From assembly GCA_963677375.2 (NCBI GenBank), contig CAXXIF010000004.1, forward strand, positions 62,001 to 126,000: 64,000 bases of DNA, in the 5' to 3' direction. Both the position numbers and the translations under genes were made by a program. The notes beneath the pieces are model-generated. The model worked only from the letters and a program-made list of their open reading frames with translations, was not told the origin of the DNA and did no database searches. The DNA is from Pseudaeromonas sp963677375 (GTDB lineage Bacteria > Pseudomonadota > Gammaproteobacteria > Enterobacterales > Aeromonadaceae). Positions 8,137-16,844 of this stretch are shown here, piece by piece (the stretch's first letter is position 1; each line of letters opens with the position of its first letter).

Positions 8137-8160
8137 CGGGCGTTGGGCAACCAACGCCCG
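8137..8160 (+). promoter_or_regulatory. Strong hairpin between dnaK and dnaJ
   Basis: A perfect 10-bp GC-rich stem (8137-8146 with 8151-8160) is closed by a GCAA tetraloop and is not followed by a T run. This suggests an RNA-processing or stabilising element that adjusts dnaK over dnaJ expression, rather than a full terminator. Confidence 0.55.
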
Positions 8161-8193
8161 TCTGTGTATCCATCAGCACGGACTTGAGAGAAC

Positions 8194-9330
8194 ATGTCAA
8201 AACGCGACTTTTATGAAGTACTGGGTGTAGAGCGCACGGCCGAGGATCGCGAGATCAAGAAGGCCTACAAACGCTTGGCGATGAAATTCCATCCCGACCG
8301 CAACCGCGAAGATCCAAAGGCGGAAGATAAATTCAAAGAGGTCAAGGAGGCTTACGAAATCCTGACCGATCCGCAAAAGCGCGCTGCATATGACAAGTAT
8401 GGTCATGCTGGTGTCGATCCCAGCATGGGCGGCGGAGCCGGTGGTTTTGGTGGCGGGAACGCGGATTTCGGCGATATCTTCGGCGATGTGTTTGGTGATA
8501 TTTTCGGTGGTGGTCGGCGTCAACAGCGCGCGGCTCGGGGAGCCGATTTGCGCTACAACATGGAGCTCACGCTGGAGGAAGCGGTCCGAGGCGTCAGCAA
8601 AGAGATCAAGGTTCCCACCCTGGTCGGGTGTGATGAGTGCCATGGTTCGGGAGCCAAGGCTGGCTCGCAACCCCAAACTTGTCCTACCTGCCATGGTAGT
8701 GGACAAGTGCAGATGCGGCAGGGCTTCTTTGCCGTTAGCCAGGCTTGTCCTCATTGTCGGGGCAAGGGCAAGATCATCAAGGATCCGTGCCGCAAGTGCC
8801 ATGGTGAAGGGCGCTACCAGAAAACCAAAACCCTGAATGTGAAGATTCCTGCGGGGGTTGATACGGGTGATCGTATCCGTCTGGCTGGAGAAGGCGAGGC
8901 CGGAGAAGCTGGCGCTCCAGCGGGTGATCTGTATGTTCAGGTTCATGTCAAAGAGCATCCGATTTTCGTACGGGATGGTAACAACCTGTACTGTGAGGTG
9001 CCGATCAGCTTTACCTCCGCAGCCTTGGGGGGCGAAATTGAAGTACCGACCCTGGAAGGGCGGGTGATGCTGAAAATCCCGTCCGAAACCCAGACCGGGC
9101 GCATGTTCCGTATGCGCGGCAAGGGGGTTCGCTCCCTGCGCTCCGGCGCCGAGGGGGACTTGCTGTGCAAGGCGGTGGTCGAAACGCCAGTCAATCTCAG
9201 CGATGAGCAAAAAGATCTGCTCAAGCAGTTGGAAGACTCGTTCAATGGCGCTGAAACCCAGTTGCATAAACCCAAGGCTCAGGGCTTCTTCGATGGTGTG
9301 AAGCGGTTTTTTGATGACCTCACCAGCTAG
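8194..9330 (+). CDS. dnaJ: Co-chaperone DnaJ (Hsp40)
   Basis: Stimulates DnaK ATP hydrolysis and hands over substrates. The 378-residue class-A protein has a J domain (residues 1-70) with the HPD tripeptide in MKFHPDRN, a Gly/Phe-rich linker (about 76-108), a zinc centre with four CxxCxGxG repeats (CDECHGSG, CPTCHGSG, CPHCRGKG, CRKCHGEG), and two C-terminal beta domains. Length and order match E. coli DnaJ (376). It follows dnaK in the heat-shock unit and is closed by a terminator. Confidence 0.98.
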   Translation: MSKRDFYEVLGVERTAEDREIKKAYKRLAMKFHPDRNREDPKAEDKFKEVKEAYEILTDPQKRAAYDKYGHAGVDPSMGGGAGGFGGGNADFGDIFGDVFGDIFGGGRRQQRAARGADLRYNMELTLEEAVRGVSKEIKVPTLVGCDECHGSGAKAGSQPQTCPTCHGSGQVQMRQGFFAVSQACPHCRGKGKIIKDPCRKCHGEGRYQKTKTLNVKIPAGVDTGDRIRLAGEGEAGEAGAPAGDLYVQVHVKEHPIFVRDGNNLYCEVPISFTSAALGGEIEVPTLEGRVMLKIPSETQTGRMFRMRGKGVRSLRSGAEGDLLCKAVVETPVNLSDEQKDLLKQLEDSFNGAETQLHKPKAQGFFDGVKRFFDDLTS

Positions 9331-9395
9331 TCGAAGCGGGGAGAGGGGATGATCTCCTGACGCATTCATATTAGAATGCAGGACAAAGGTTAATG

Positions 9396-9436
9396 AATGT
9401 CTGTCCGGACTGGTTTTGGGCAGACATTTGTTTTTT
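9396..9436 (+). terminator. Rho-independent terminator of dnaKJ
   Basis: aatgtctgtcc (9396-9406) pairs with ggcagacatt (9418-9428) including one G-T pair, and is followed by a T-rich tract (tgtttttt). It lies about 65 nt beyond dnaJ and 33 nt before greA. Confidence 0.75.
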
Positions 9437-9468
9437 CGGATCAAGCCATTGAAAAATAGGGTTAGCGT

Positions 9469-9945
9469 ATGAACCAAACCCCAATGACTGTTCGTGGTGC
9501 AGAGAAACTTCGTGAAGAGTTGGAATATTTAAAGAGCGATCTGCGCCCGAAGATTATTGAAGCGATTGCCGAGGCTCGTGCTCACGGTGATCTGAAAGAA
9601 AATGCGGAATATCATGCGGCTCGTGAACAGCAGAGCTTCTGTGAGGGTCGGATCCAGGACATTGAAGGCAAGCTGTCCAAGGCCCAGATCATTGATGTCA
9701 CCAAACTGCCGCAAACTGGCCGTGTGGTGTTTGGGGCTACCGTTACCATGCTGAAGAGTGACACCGAAGAGGAGATCACCTATCGCATCGTGGGGGATGA
9801 CGAGGCGGACTTCAAAGTTGGCATGATTTCGGTCAATTCACCGATCGCGCGTGGCTTGATCGGGAAGGAAGTGGACGACGTGGCACTGATCAAGACTCCG
9901 GCAGGGGATGTCGAGTATGAGATCCTCGACGTTCAGTACATCTAG
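9469..9945 (+). CDS. greA: Transcript cleavage factor GreA
   Basis: Rescues backtracked RNA polymerase by stimulating its intrinsic RNA cleavage. The 158-residue product (same length as E. coli) has the N-terminal antiparallel coiled coil (residues 1-75, including the ARAHGDLKENAEYHAA loop with the catalytic acidic tip) and a C-terminal FKBP-like domain ending VEYEILDVQYI. It is preceded by GGGTTAG and stands as a single-gene unit between two terminators. Confidence 0.97.
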   Translation: MNQTPMTVRGAEKLREELEYLKSDLRPKIIEAIAEARAHGDLKENAEYHAAREQQSFCEGRIQDIEGKLSKAQIIDVTKLPQTGRVVFGATVTMLKSDTEEEITYRIVGDDEADFKVGMISVNSPIARGLIGKEVDDVALIKTPAGDVEYEILDVQYI

Positions 9946-9963
9946 TTTCGATCCAGAAAAAGT

Positions 9964-9987
9964 AAAAGGGGGCCCAGGCCCCCTTTT
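9964..9987. terminator. Bidirectional terminator between greA and yhbY
   Basis: aaaagggggcc (9964-9974) and ggccccctttt (9977-9987) form a strong stem flanked by A and T runs, so it can stop transcription from both convergent genes. Confidence 0.88.
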
Positions 9988-10004
9988 AAAACGAGTAGTA
10001 GTGC

Positions 10005-10301
10005 TTATTTGCGTGGCAGAGTGAAGTTGCTCTCTTCTGCCTGACGGAACAGCGTCAGCATGTTCCCCATCATTTGCACTTGTTCTGCGCGGGATTCCCG
10101 CAGTATGGCCTGAGCGATCAGTTGTTTGGTTTCTCGATCTTCGCCTGCCACTTTCACCTTGATCAATTCATGGTGAGCCAAGGCAGCATCGATTTCGGCC
10201 AACACACCTTCAGTCAGACCATGCTGGCCCAGCATCACTACCGGCTTGAGGCTGTGAGCGATACCCTTGAGGTATTGCTTCTGTTTGGTCGTCAGATTCA
10301 T
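10005..10301 (-). CDS. yhbY: YhbY, CRM-domain ribosome assembly protein
   Basis: A 98-residue CRS1-YhbY (CRM) RNA-binding domain protein associated with pre-50S particles. Seen in the sequence are the KQKQYLKGIAHSLKPVVMLGQHGLT segment with its G-x-x-G RNA-binding loop region, EIDAALAHHELIKVKV, and a basic end. The start at 10301 (MNLTTKQK) gives the family length (97 in E. coli); upstream in-frame codons would intrude into the divergent rlmE promoter region. Confidence 0.94.
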   Translation of the reverse strand: MNLTTKQKQYLKGIAHSLKPVVMLGQHGLTEGVLAEIDAALAHHELIKVKVAGEDRETKQLIAQAILRESRAEQVQMMGNMLTLFRQAEESNFTLPRK

Positions 10302-10396
10302 GGCTATTTCTTCATTGGTCGGGTTGAAAGGGGCGTATTCTACCCCCATATCTTGACTAATACTAATAGCCTTTAGGCTTAGAGTACTAATTCATC

Positions 10397-11026
10397 ATGA
10401 GTAAAAAGAAGCGTACACCCAGCTCCACGCGCTGGTTAAAAGAGCATTTCGATGACAAATATGTACAAAAGGCCCAAAAGCTAGGCCTGCGTTCCCGTGC
10501 TGTTTTCAAAATCGATGAAATCCAGCTCAAAGATAAATTAATCAAACCGGGTATGACGGTTGTGGATCTCGGGGCCGCTCCGGGCGGTTGGTCGCAGTTC
10601 TGCGTCGAGCAGGTGGGTGACAAGGGGCGTGTCATTGCCTGTGATATCCTGCCGATGGACCCGATTGCGGGAGTCGATTTTTTGCAAGGCGATTTTCGCG
10701 AAGAGTCTGTCTTGGCGGCATTGCTGGAGCGAGTTGGGGATGCCAAGGTGGATGTTGTCTTGTCCGATATGGCGCCGAATATGTCAGGCACTCCAGCTGT
10801 CGACCAGCCCAGATCCATCTATCTGATCGAACTGGCGTTGGATATGTGTCGGCAAGTTTTAGCGGCGAATGGCAGCTTTGTGGTCAAGGTATTCCAGGGC
10901 GTGGGTTCGGAAGAATATCTCAAAGCGGTTCGTGAATTGTTCAAGGTTGTGAAGGTTCGTAAACCTGACTCCTCTCGGGCCCGATCACGGGAAGTCTACA
11001 TTGTGGCTACAGGTTTTAAACTGTAG
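10397..11026 (+). CDS. rlmE: 23S rRNA 2'-O-methyltransferase RlmE (FtsJ/RrmJ)
   Basis: Methylates U2552 of 23S rRNA during late 50S assembly. The 209-residue protein has a basic N-terminus and the Rossmann methyltransferase motif I VVDLGAAPGGWSQ at about residues 54-66. It also shows the DILPMDPIAGVDFLQGDF segment, the catalytic aspartate region VLSDMAPNMSG, and the catalytic lysine in FVVKVFQG. E. coli has 209 residues. It is divergent from yhbY and runs into ftsH, the standard pairing. Confidence 0.97.
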   Translation: MSKKKRTPSSTRWLKEHFDDKYVQKAQKLGLRSRAVFKIDEIQLKDKLIKPGMTVVDLGAAPGGWSQFCVEQVGDKGRVIACDILPMDPIAGVDFLQGDFREESVLAALLERVGDAKVDVVLSDMAPNMSGTPAVDQPRSIYLIELALDMCRQVLAANGSFVVKVFQGVGSEEYLKAVRELFKVVKVRKPDSSRARSREVYIVATGFKL

Positions 11027-11075
11027 TAACCTGACCCCAACTCCTTCCTGGCCATCAAATTGCGAGGTTAATGAT

Positions 11076-13046
11076 TTGAGTGATATGGCGAAAAATTTGA
11101 TCCTTTGGCTGGTCATCGCCGTGGTGCTGATGTCCCTGTTCCAAAGCTTCAGTCCTGGCGACAGCTCCGGTCGACAACTGGATTACACCACGTTCGTTCG
11201 CGAGGTCTCACAAGAGCAGATCCGGGAAGTTCGCATCGATGGCAAGGTTATCAATGGCATCAAGCGTAATGGCGACAAGTTTCTGACCGTCATTCCGATG
11301 CCGGATAATAACTTGATCAATGATCTTCTGAAGTACAACGTCAAAGTCCAAGGTGAGAAGCCGGAGGAGCCGAGTCTGTTGGGCTCTATCTTCGTTTCCT
11401 GGTTCCCCATGTTGTTACTGATTGGCGTCTGGATATTCTTCATGCGGCAGATGCAGGGGGGCGGTGGTAAAGGCGCCATGTCCTTTGGCAAGAGTCGCGC
11501 TCGGCTGATGGGCGAAGACCAAATCAAGACCACTTTTGCTGATGTTGCGGGTTGTGACGAGGCAAAGGAAGAAGTGAAGGAACTGGTCGATTACCTTAAA
11601 GATCCTTCTCGCTTCCAGAAGCTGGGCGGCAAGATCCCCAAGGGTATCTTGATGGTCGGTCAGCCGGGTACCGGTAAAACCCTATTGGCGAAAGCTATTG
11701 CTGGCGAAGCCAAGGTACCGTTCTTTGCCATATCCGGCTCGGACTTCGTAGAAATGTTCGTCGGTGTCGGTGCCTCTCGGGTTCGCGACATGTTCGAACA
11801 GGCCAAGAAGTCAGCGCCTTGTATCATCTTTATTGATGAAATTGATGCAGTTGGTCGTCAACGGGGTGCAGGTCTGGGTGGTGGACATGACGAACGAGAG
11901 CAAACTCTCAACCAGATGCTGGTGGAGATGGATGGTTTCGAAGGCCATGAGGCTGTCATCGTGATCGCAGCGACCAACCGCCCCGATGTACTGGACCCAG
12001 CTCTGCTGCGTCCGGGGCGTTTCGACCGTCAGGTGGTTGTAGGGCTACCGGATGTTCGTGGCCGGGAGCAGATCATCAAGGTGCATATGCGCAAAGTTCC
12101 CCTGGGCGATGATGTGGACCCATCCGTAATCGCACGTGGAACGCCTGGGTTCTCCGGGGCGGATCTAGCCAACCTGGTGAATGAAGCGGCTCTTTTTGCG
12201 GCCCGTAGTAACAAACGCCTGGTCAGCATGACCGAGTTTGAACGGGCGAAAGACAAGATCATGATGGGTGCCGAGCGCAAATCCATGGTTATGACTGAAA
12301 GCGAAAAGGAGATGACCGCCTACCACGAAGCCGGGCATGCCATCGTCGGACGCATGGTACCGGATCATGATCCTGTTTATAAGGTGTCTATCATTCCTCG
12401 GGGGCGAGCTCTGGGTGTGACCATGTATCTGCCAGAGCAAGATCGCTGGAGTCATTCCAAGCAGTATCTGGAGTCCATGGTATCCAGCCTGTATGGTGGC
12501 CGTATTGCTGAAGAGATCATCTATGGTCGGGAGAAAATGACCACAGGTGCTTCGAATGACATTGAACGGGCGACGGATATAGCGCGCAAGATGGTGACTC
12601 AGTGGGGCATGTCTGAAGAAATGGGGCCTATGCTCTATGCCGAAGATGAGGGTGAGGTCTTCCTAGGCCGCTCCATGGCCAAGGCCAAACACATGTCGGA
12701 TGATACGGCTCGAGCGATCGATGCCGAAATCAAACATGTCATCAACCGCAACTATGATAGAGCCAAACATATCCTGATGGAGAATCTGGATATTTTGCAC
12801 AATATGAAAGATGCGTTGATGAAGTATGAGACCATCGATGCCAAGCAAATCGAGGATCTGATGTCGCGTCGGGAAGTTCGATTGCCGGCAGGTTATCTGG
12901 CTGAAGATAGCGATACAGCCGCTACGGATGCCGCCACACCGGCGGTTGCTTTAGACGATACCGAGGTGACGAGCGCAGACCCTGTATCGCCTGATGATGC
13001 CGTTGAGTCGGATGACACCAAGAAGGGTGAAAATCCGCAAAATTGA
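11076..13046 (+). CDS. ftsH: ATP-dependent zinc metalloprotease FtsH
   Basis: Inner-membrane AAA protease that degrades sigma-32, LpxC and misassembled membrane proteins. The 656-residue product has two N-terminal membrane segments (about residues 6-24 and 105-125) and Walker A GQPGTGKT at 195-202. It continues with Walker B IIFIDEIDAVG, the second-region-of-homology arginines, and the zinc site HEAGH at 417-421. The TTG at 11076 is preferred because GAGG at 11064-11067 is 8 nt before it; ATG 11085 (MAKNLILW) is the alternative. The C-terminal tail is acidic and Ala/Asp-rich. A terminator follows. Confidence 0.97.
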   Translation: MSDMAKNLILWLVIAVVLMSLFQSFSPGDSSGRQLDYTTFVREVSQEQIREVRIDGKVINGIKRNGDKFLTVIPMPDNNLINDLLKYNVKVQGEKPEEPSLLGSIFVSWFPMLLLIGVWIFFMRQMQGGGGKGAMSFGKSRARLMGEDQIKTTFADVAGCDEAKEEVKELVDYLKDPSRFQKLGGKIPKGILMVGQPGTGKTLLAKAIAGEAKVPFFAISGSDFVEMFVGVGASRVRDMFEQAKKSAPCIIFIDEIDAVGRQRGAGLGGGHDEREQTLNQMLVEMDGFEGHEAVIVIAATNRPDVLDPALLRPGRFDRQVVVGLPDVRGREQIIKVHMRKVPLGDDVDPSVIARGTPGFSGADLANLVNEAALFAARSNKRLVSMTEFERAKDKIMMGAERKSMVMTESEKEMTAYHEAGHAIVGRMVPDHDPVYKVSIIPRGRALGVTMYLPEQDRWSHSKQYLESMVSSLYGGRIAEEIIYGREKMTTGASNDIERATDIARKMVTQWGMSEEMGPMLYAEDEGEVFLGRSMAKAKHMSDDTARAIDAEIKHVINRNYDRAKHILMENLDILHNMKDALMKYETIDAKQIEDLMSRREVRLPAGYLAEDSDTAATDAATPAVALDDTEVTSADPVSPDDAVESDDTKKGENPQN

Positions 13047-13064
13047 TATCTGTTTGATCTTCTG

Positions 13065-13089
13065 ACCCCGGGCCTGGCTCGGGGTTTTT
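13065..13089 (+). terminator. Rho-independent terminator after ftsH
   Basis: accccg (13065-13070) pairs with cggggt (13080-13085) and is followed by ttttc. It lies just before the folP ribosome-binding site, so some readthrough into folP is likely. Confidence 0.65.
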
Positions 13090-13105
13090 CTTTGGAGAGT
13101 CGTGC

Positions 13106-13939
13106 ATGTTATTGCGTAGCAAAGGGCGAGTCCTCGATTTGGCCCGTCCTCAGGTCATGGGGATACTGAATGTCACTCCCGATTCATTCTCTGATGGCGC
13201 GCGTTTTCAGACGTTAGACAATGCGTTGCGCCATGCTGAAGCTATGGTGAACGCTGGGGCTACCCTGATCGATATTGGTGGCGAATCCACGCGTCCCGGT
13301 GCGGCCGAAGTGGGATTGGACGAGGAGTTGGCCCGGGTTGTTCCGGTTGTTGAGCGGTTGAGTTCGGAACTGGATGTCTGGCTTTCGGTGGATACCTACA
13401 AACCCGCTGTCATGAAAGCTAGCGCGGCGGCAGGTGCTCATCTGATCAATGATATTCGCGCACTGGCGGAGCCCGGTGCATTGGCCGTTGCGGCACAAGC
13501 TCGAGTGCCAATCTGTCTGATGCATATGCAGGGGGCGCCCCGCACGATGCAACAGGCACCGCACTATGTGGATCTACTCGGCGATATCAAAGCGTTTTTT
13601 CACGAGCGGATTGCCGCCTGCTTGGCTGCAGGGATCGGGCGCGAAGCCTTAGTTCTGGACCCTGGGTTTGGTTTTGGCAAAACCCTGGACCAAAATTATG
13701 AGTTGTTGGGACGTCTGGATGAGTTTTCGTCTTTCGATCTGCCGCTACTGGTGGGGATGTCCCGTAAGTCCATGATTGGGAACCTGTTACAACGTGATGT
13801 TGACGAACGTCTAGCCGGAAGTCTGGCCGCCGCACTCTTTGCTTTGCAGCAAGGGGCGCATATCATTCGCGTGCATGACGTCAAAGAAACAGCAGATGCC
13901 TTACGGGTATTCTCCTATGCGGCACAGTTCAGCAAATAA
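13106..13939 (+). CDS. folP: Dihydropteroate synthase
   Basis: Condenses dihydropterin pyrophosphate with p-aminobenzoate in folate synthesis; it is the sulfonamide target. The 277-residue TIM-barrel protein shows the signature VMGILNVTPDSFSDGARF near the N-terminus, the pterin-site DIGGESTRPGA, the central NDIRAL, DPGFGFGKT, the loop GMSRKSMIG, and the terminal IIRVHDVKET. GGAGAG precedes the ATG. It is followed within 16 nt by glmM, the usual operon. Confidence 0.97.
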   Translation: MLLRSKGRVLDLARPQVMGILNVTPDSFSDGARFQTLDNALRHAEAMVNAGATLIDIGGESTRPGAAEVGLDEELARVVPVVERLSSELDVWLSVDTYKPAVMKASAAAGAHLINDIRALAEPGALAVAAQARVPICLMHMQGAPRTMQQAPHYVDLLGDIKAFFHERIAACLAAGIGREALVLDPGFGFGKTLDQNYELLGRLDEFSSFDLPLLVGMSRKSMIGNLLQRDVDERLAGSLAAALFALQQGAHIIRVHDVKETADALRVFSYAAQFSK

Positions 13940-13955
13940 AGAGAATGAAGAAGCA

Positions 13956-15290
13956 ATGAGCAGAAAATATTTTGGTACGGACGGTATTCGAGGTTTGGTG
14001 GGCGAGTATCCAATCACGCCTGATTTCGTGATGAAACTGGGTTGGGCCGCAGGTAAGGTGCTGGCCAGGCAGGGGACCCGTAAGGTTCTCATTGGCAAAG
14101 ATACTCGTATTTCCGGGTACATGCTGGAATCCGCTCTGGAGGCCGGTTTATCGGCTGCCGGGATCAAGGCGGTATTACTCGGCCCCATGCCGACCCCGGC
14201 AGTGGCATATCTGACCCGGGCGTTCCGTGCCGAGGCGGGGGTTGTCATCAGTGCTTCGCACAATCCCTACTATGACAACGGCATCAAGTTTTTCTCGCAA
14301 GATGGCACCAAGTTACCCGATGAGGTGGAGCTCGAAATCGAAGCCGAGTTGGATCAACCCATGAGTTGTGTCGAGTCGGCCAAGTTAGGCAAGGCCAGTC
14401 GGATTGATGATGCTCCCGGTCGCTATATCGAATACTGCAAGAGCTCCTTCCCCGGGGAGTTGAGTCTGGATGGGCTGAAGATTGTGCTGGATTGTGCCCA
14501 TGGCGCCACCTACCACATAGCCCCTTCGGTGTTTCGCGAGCTGGGCGCTGATGTCGTCGTGATGGGTTGCACTCCAGATGGCTTGAATATCAATGCCGGG
14601 GTTGGCTCTACCGAGCCGGAGGCCTTGGTGGCGCGGGTACTGGCCGAACAGGCGGATCTGGGGATTGCCTTTGATGGTGATGGCGATCGGGTGATGATGG
14701 TGGATCAGACCGGTTACCTGATTGATGGCGATGAAATCCTCTACATGATAGCGCGGGATCTGCACGAACTCGGCAAACTGCCGGGTGGGGTTGTGGGCAC
14801 CCAGATGTCCAATCTGGGTCTGGAGCTGGCATTACAACAGCTGGACATCCCGTTTTGCCGTGCCAAGGTCGGTGATCGCTATGTGATGGAAATGCTCAAG
14901 GAGCTAGGCTGGCGTCTGGGTGGAGAAAACTCCGGCCATGTGATCTATCTGGATCACTCTACCACGGGTGATGGCATAGTCGCTTCATTACAAGTGCTCA
15001 AGGCGATGGTCCGTCGCCGTTGCCATTTACAAGCCCTGCGTTCGGGGATGCAGATGTTTCCGCAGGTACTGGTCAATGTCCGATTCACGGCGGCTCAGGA
15101 CCCGACACTGGATGCTGAGGTGTTGGCCGAAGTAGCCCGCGCCGAGGCTGAACTGGCGGGCCGGGGACGAGTGTTGCTGCGTAAGTCCGGTACTGAGCCG
15201 CTGATTCGAGTCATGGTGGAAGGTGAGGATGGTGAGCAGGTCAATCGCCTAGCGCAGGGGATTGCCGACCGAGTTAAATTGGTCCCCTAA
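13956..15290 (+). CDS. glmM: Phosphoglucosamine mutase
   Basis: Interconverts glucosamine-6-phosphate and glucosamine-1-phosphate on the way to UDP-GlcNAc. The 444-residue product has the family start RKYFGTDGIRG, the active-site phosphoserine loop ISASHNPYYDNG (Ser101), the metal loop AFDGDGDRVMMVD, the sugar loop GGENSGH and the phosphate-binding RKSGTEPLIRVM. Length is within one residue of E. coli GlmM (445). The ATG at 13956 is preceded by GAAG; the frame upstream overlaps folP and is not needed. Confidence 0.97.
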   Translation: MSRKYFGTDGIRGLVGEYPITPDFVMKLGWAAGKVLARQGTRKVLIGKDTRISGYMLESALEAGLSAAGIKAVLLGPMPTPAVAYLTRAFRAEAGVVISASHNPYYDNGIKFFSQDGTKLPDEVELEIEAELDQPMSCVESAKLGKASRIDDAPGRYIEYCKSSFPGELSLDGLKIVLDCAHGATYHIAPSVFRELGADVVVMGCTPDGLNINAGVGSTEPEALVARVLAEQADLGIAFDGDGDRVMMVDQTGYLIDGDEILYMIARDLHELGKLPGGVVGTQMSNLGLELALQQLDIPFCRAKVGDRYVMEMLKELGWRLGGENSGHVIYLDHSTTGDGIVASLQVLKAMVRRRCHLQALRSGMQMFPQVLVNVRFTAAQDPTLDAEVLAEVARAEAELAGRGRVLLRKSGTEPLIRVMVEGEDGEQVNRLAQGIADRVKLVP

Positions 15291-15599
15291 CTATCAAAAT
15301 ATTCTAGGTATTTGTTTTGCTGAGAAAATGCGCAAACGAACCTGAATTGGAAAAAACTGCTTGTCAGTGGAGAACTGGCTGGATAGTATTAGCCCCGCTC
15401 CAGAGCTGGAGGTCGTTTGTGACGGCATCTGCATGTGGTGGGGCTTCTGCGGTAAAGAGAGTTCTCCCGCAAAAAAATTTGAGAAGTAGTGATCCTCGTC
15501 ATTACTTACGGTCAAGACAAGCGCTTGGTCGGTGCCTTGCTGGCACAGCCCGACATTCTGGTGTCGATATACATCTGCAAGTCAGCTTAAGGTGTGATT
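15291..15599. other. 309-bp gap between glmM and secG, possible gene relic
   Basis: No intact gene is seen. The gap is larger than the others in this operon. Related gammaproteobacteria (for example Shewanella) often carry tpiA between glmM and secG. One frame near 15420-15465 reads ASACGGASAVK, which faintly resembles the triosephosphate isomerase C-terminus (GALVGGASLK), but stops interrupt all frames. A decayed tpiA is conceivable but weakly supported. No clear terminator is present. Confidence 0.25.
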
Positions 15600-15941
15600 A
15601 TGTACGAAATTTTATTGGTGGTTTATCTGTTGGTCGCTCTGGCTGTTATCGGCTTGGTGTTGGTCCAGCAAGGTAAAGGTGCAAGCATGGGTGCTTCGTT
15701 TGGCGCTGGTGCATCTAACACCGTGTTCGGTTCTTCAGGTTCTGGTAATTTCATGACCCGAGCCACCGGTATTCTGGCGGCAGCATTTTTTGTGCTGAGT
15801 CTGGTGCTGGGTGCATTGAGTCACGAGCGCACTAAACCCACTGAAAACTGGACAGATTTATCCAAGCCTGCAGCCGTAGAACAGGTGAAGGAAAAGGTAG
15901 CTGAAGCGCCGGTTAGCAAAGACGCAGACGTACCAAACTAA
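15600..15941 (+). CDS. secG: Preprotein translocase subunit SecG
   Basis: Small partner of the SecYEG protein-export channel. The 113-residue product has two membrane helices (residues about 3-20 and 55-72) joined by the conserved loop VLVQQGKGASMGASFGAGAS and FGSSGSGNFMTRAT, then a charged cytoplasmic tail. E. coli SecG has 110 residues. ATG 15600 is used because AAGGTG lies 5 nt before it; an in-frame GTG occurs at 15594. The tRNA-Leu gene follows 10 nt downstream, as in E. coli. Confidence 0.95.
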   Translation: MYEILLVVYLLVALAVIGLVLVQQGKGASMGASFGAGASNTVFGSSGSGNFMTRATGILAAAFFVLSLVLGALSHERTKPTENWTDLSKPAAVEQVKEKVAEAPVSKDADVPN

Positions 15942-15951
15942 AGTTTAAATT

Positions 15952-16036
15952 GCCCAGCTGGTGGAATTGGTAGACACGCTATCTTGAGGGGGTAGTGCTT
16001 TCGGGCGTGCGGGTTCAAGTCCCGCGCTGGGCACCA
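15952..16036 (+). tRNA. leuU: tRNA-Leu (GAG)
   Basis: An 85-nt class II tRNA. GCCCAGC pairs with GCTGGGC in the acceptor stem, the D arm reads TGGTGGAATTGGTAGACA, the anticodon loop CTTGAGG gives GAG, a long variable arm (tgctttcgggcgtgc region) is present, and GGTTCAAGTCC forms the T loop. CCA is encoded. Location between secG and metY matches E. coli leuU. Confidence 0.97.
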
Positions 16037-16060
16037 ATGTTTAGAAGAGAGTCGCGTTGC

Positions 16061-16089
16061 TTGAAGCCTGATTCACAAGCGACTATAAT
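16061..16089 (+). promoter_or_regulatory. Promoter of the metY-rimP-nusA-infB operon
   Basis: TTGAAG (16061-16066) and a perfect TATAAT (16084-16089) are separated by 17 nt. The -10 is 16 nt before the initiator tRNA. Confidence 0.8.
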
Positions 16090-16105
16090 CTCGCACGATT
16101 TCGGA

Positions 16106-16182
<77 letters not shown>

Positions 16183-16251
16183 ATTTCAGTCACGTCCTTG
16201 CTGAACAATAAAAGGACGGTCGCCGCGAGACGACAATCAGGGTCCTGTTGT

Positions 16252-16283
16252 AAAGCCCCGATTTGAATAATCGGGGCTTTTTG
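16252..16283 (+). terminator. Terminator between metY and rimP
   Basis: aaagccccgatt (16252-16263) pairs with aatcggggcttt (16269-16280) and is followed by further T residues. In E. coli partial readthrough at the equivalent site, aided by NusA, links metY with nusA expression. Confidence 0.88.
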
Positions 16284-16371
16284 TTATTTGCGATTTACAC
16301 TTTGCGGATACCGTTAAGGGTGAGTCATTGTACTGGGCTTCATGCCCTTTTTTCGTTTATGGAGGGTCGCA

Positions 16372-16830
16372 TTGGCTACGTTGGAACAACGACTAATCCA
16401 GATGTTGGAGAGTCCTGTCGAGTCACTTGGATTCGAACTCTGGGGTATTGAATTTGTCCGAGCTGGCAAGCATTCGACCCTGCGTGTATTTATCGACCAT
16501 GAAAATGGCATCACCGTCGAGAATTGTGCCGAGGTTAGTCACCAGGTCAGCAGTATCCTCGATGTCGAAGATCCTATCACGACGGAGTACAACCTTGAGG
16601 TTTCGTCTCCCGGGATGGATCGTCTTCTGTTCAAACCTGAACAATACGAAAAATATTTAGGCGAGCAGGTTAGCCTGACGCTACGGATGGCGGTGAACAA
16701 TCGCCGTAAATATAAGGGTGTTATCACACGTATCGAGGGCGAAATGTTGGTCCTGGTCGTTGATGGTAATGAAGAAACGGTTGCCTTTGCCAATATTCAG
16801 CAGGCAAATCTGGTTCCGAACTTTGATTAA
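16372..16830 (+). CDS. rimP: Ribosome maturation factor RimP
   Basis: Needed for 30S subunit maturation. The 152-residue product reads (M)ATLEQRLIQMLESPVESLG, with conserved GFELWGIEFVRAG, DCAEVSHQVSSILDVEDPI, YNLEVSSPGMDR and the C-terminal Sm-like domain ending ANLVPNFD. The TTG at 16372 is chosen as start because GGAGGG (16361-16366) lies 5 nt before it and the length then matches E. coli (150). An upstream ATG at 16342 would add ten unconserved residues. Confidence 0.94.
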   Translation: MATLEQRLIQMLESPVESLGFELWGIEFVRAGKHSTLRVFIDHENGITVENCAEVSHQVSSILDVEDPITTEYNLEVSSPGMDRLLFKPEQYEKYLGEQVSLTLRMAVNNRRKYKGVITRIEGEMLVLVVDGNEETVAFANIQQANLVPNFD

Positions 16831-16844
16831 CGAGGCTGTCGGAG

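Noticed and set aside
8197..9477. 426-codon minus-strand open frame across dnaJ
   Set aside because: It is antisense to the certain dnaJ gene, shows no recognisable domains, and reflects codon bias of dnaJ.
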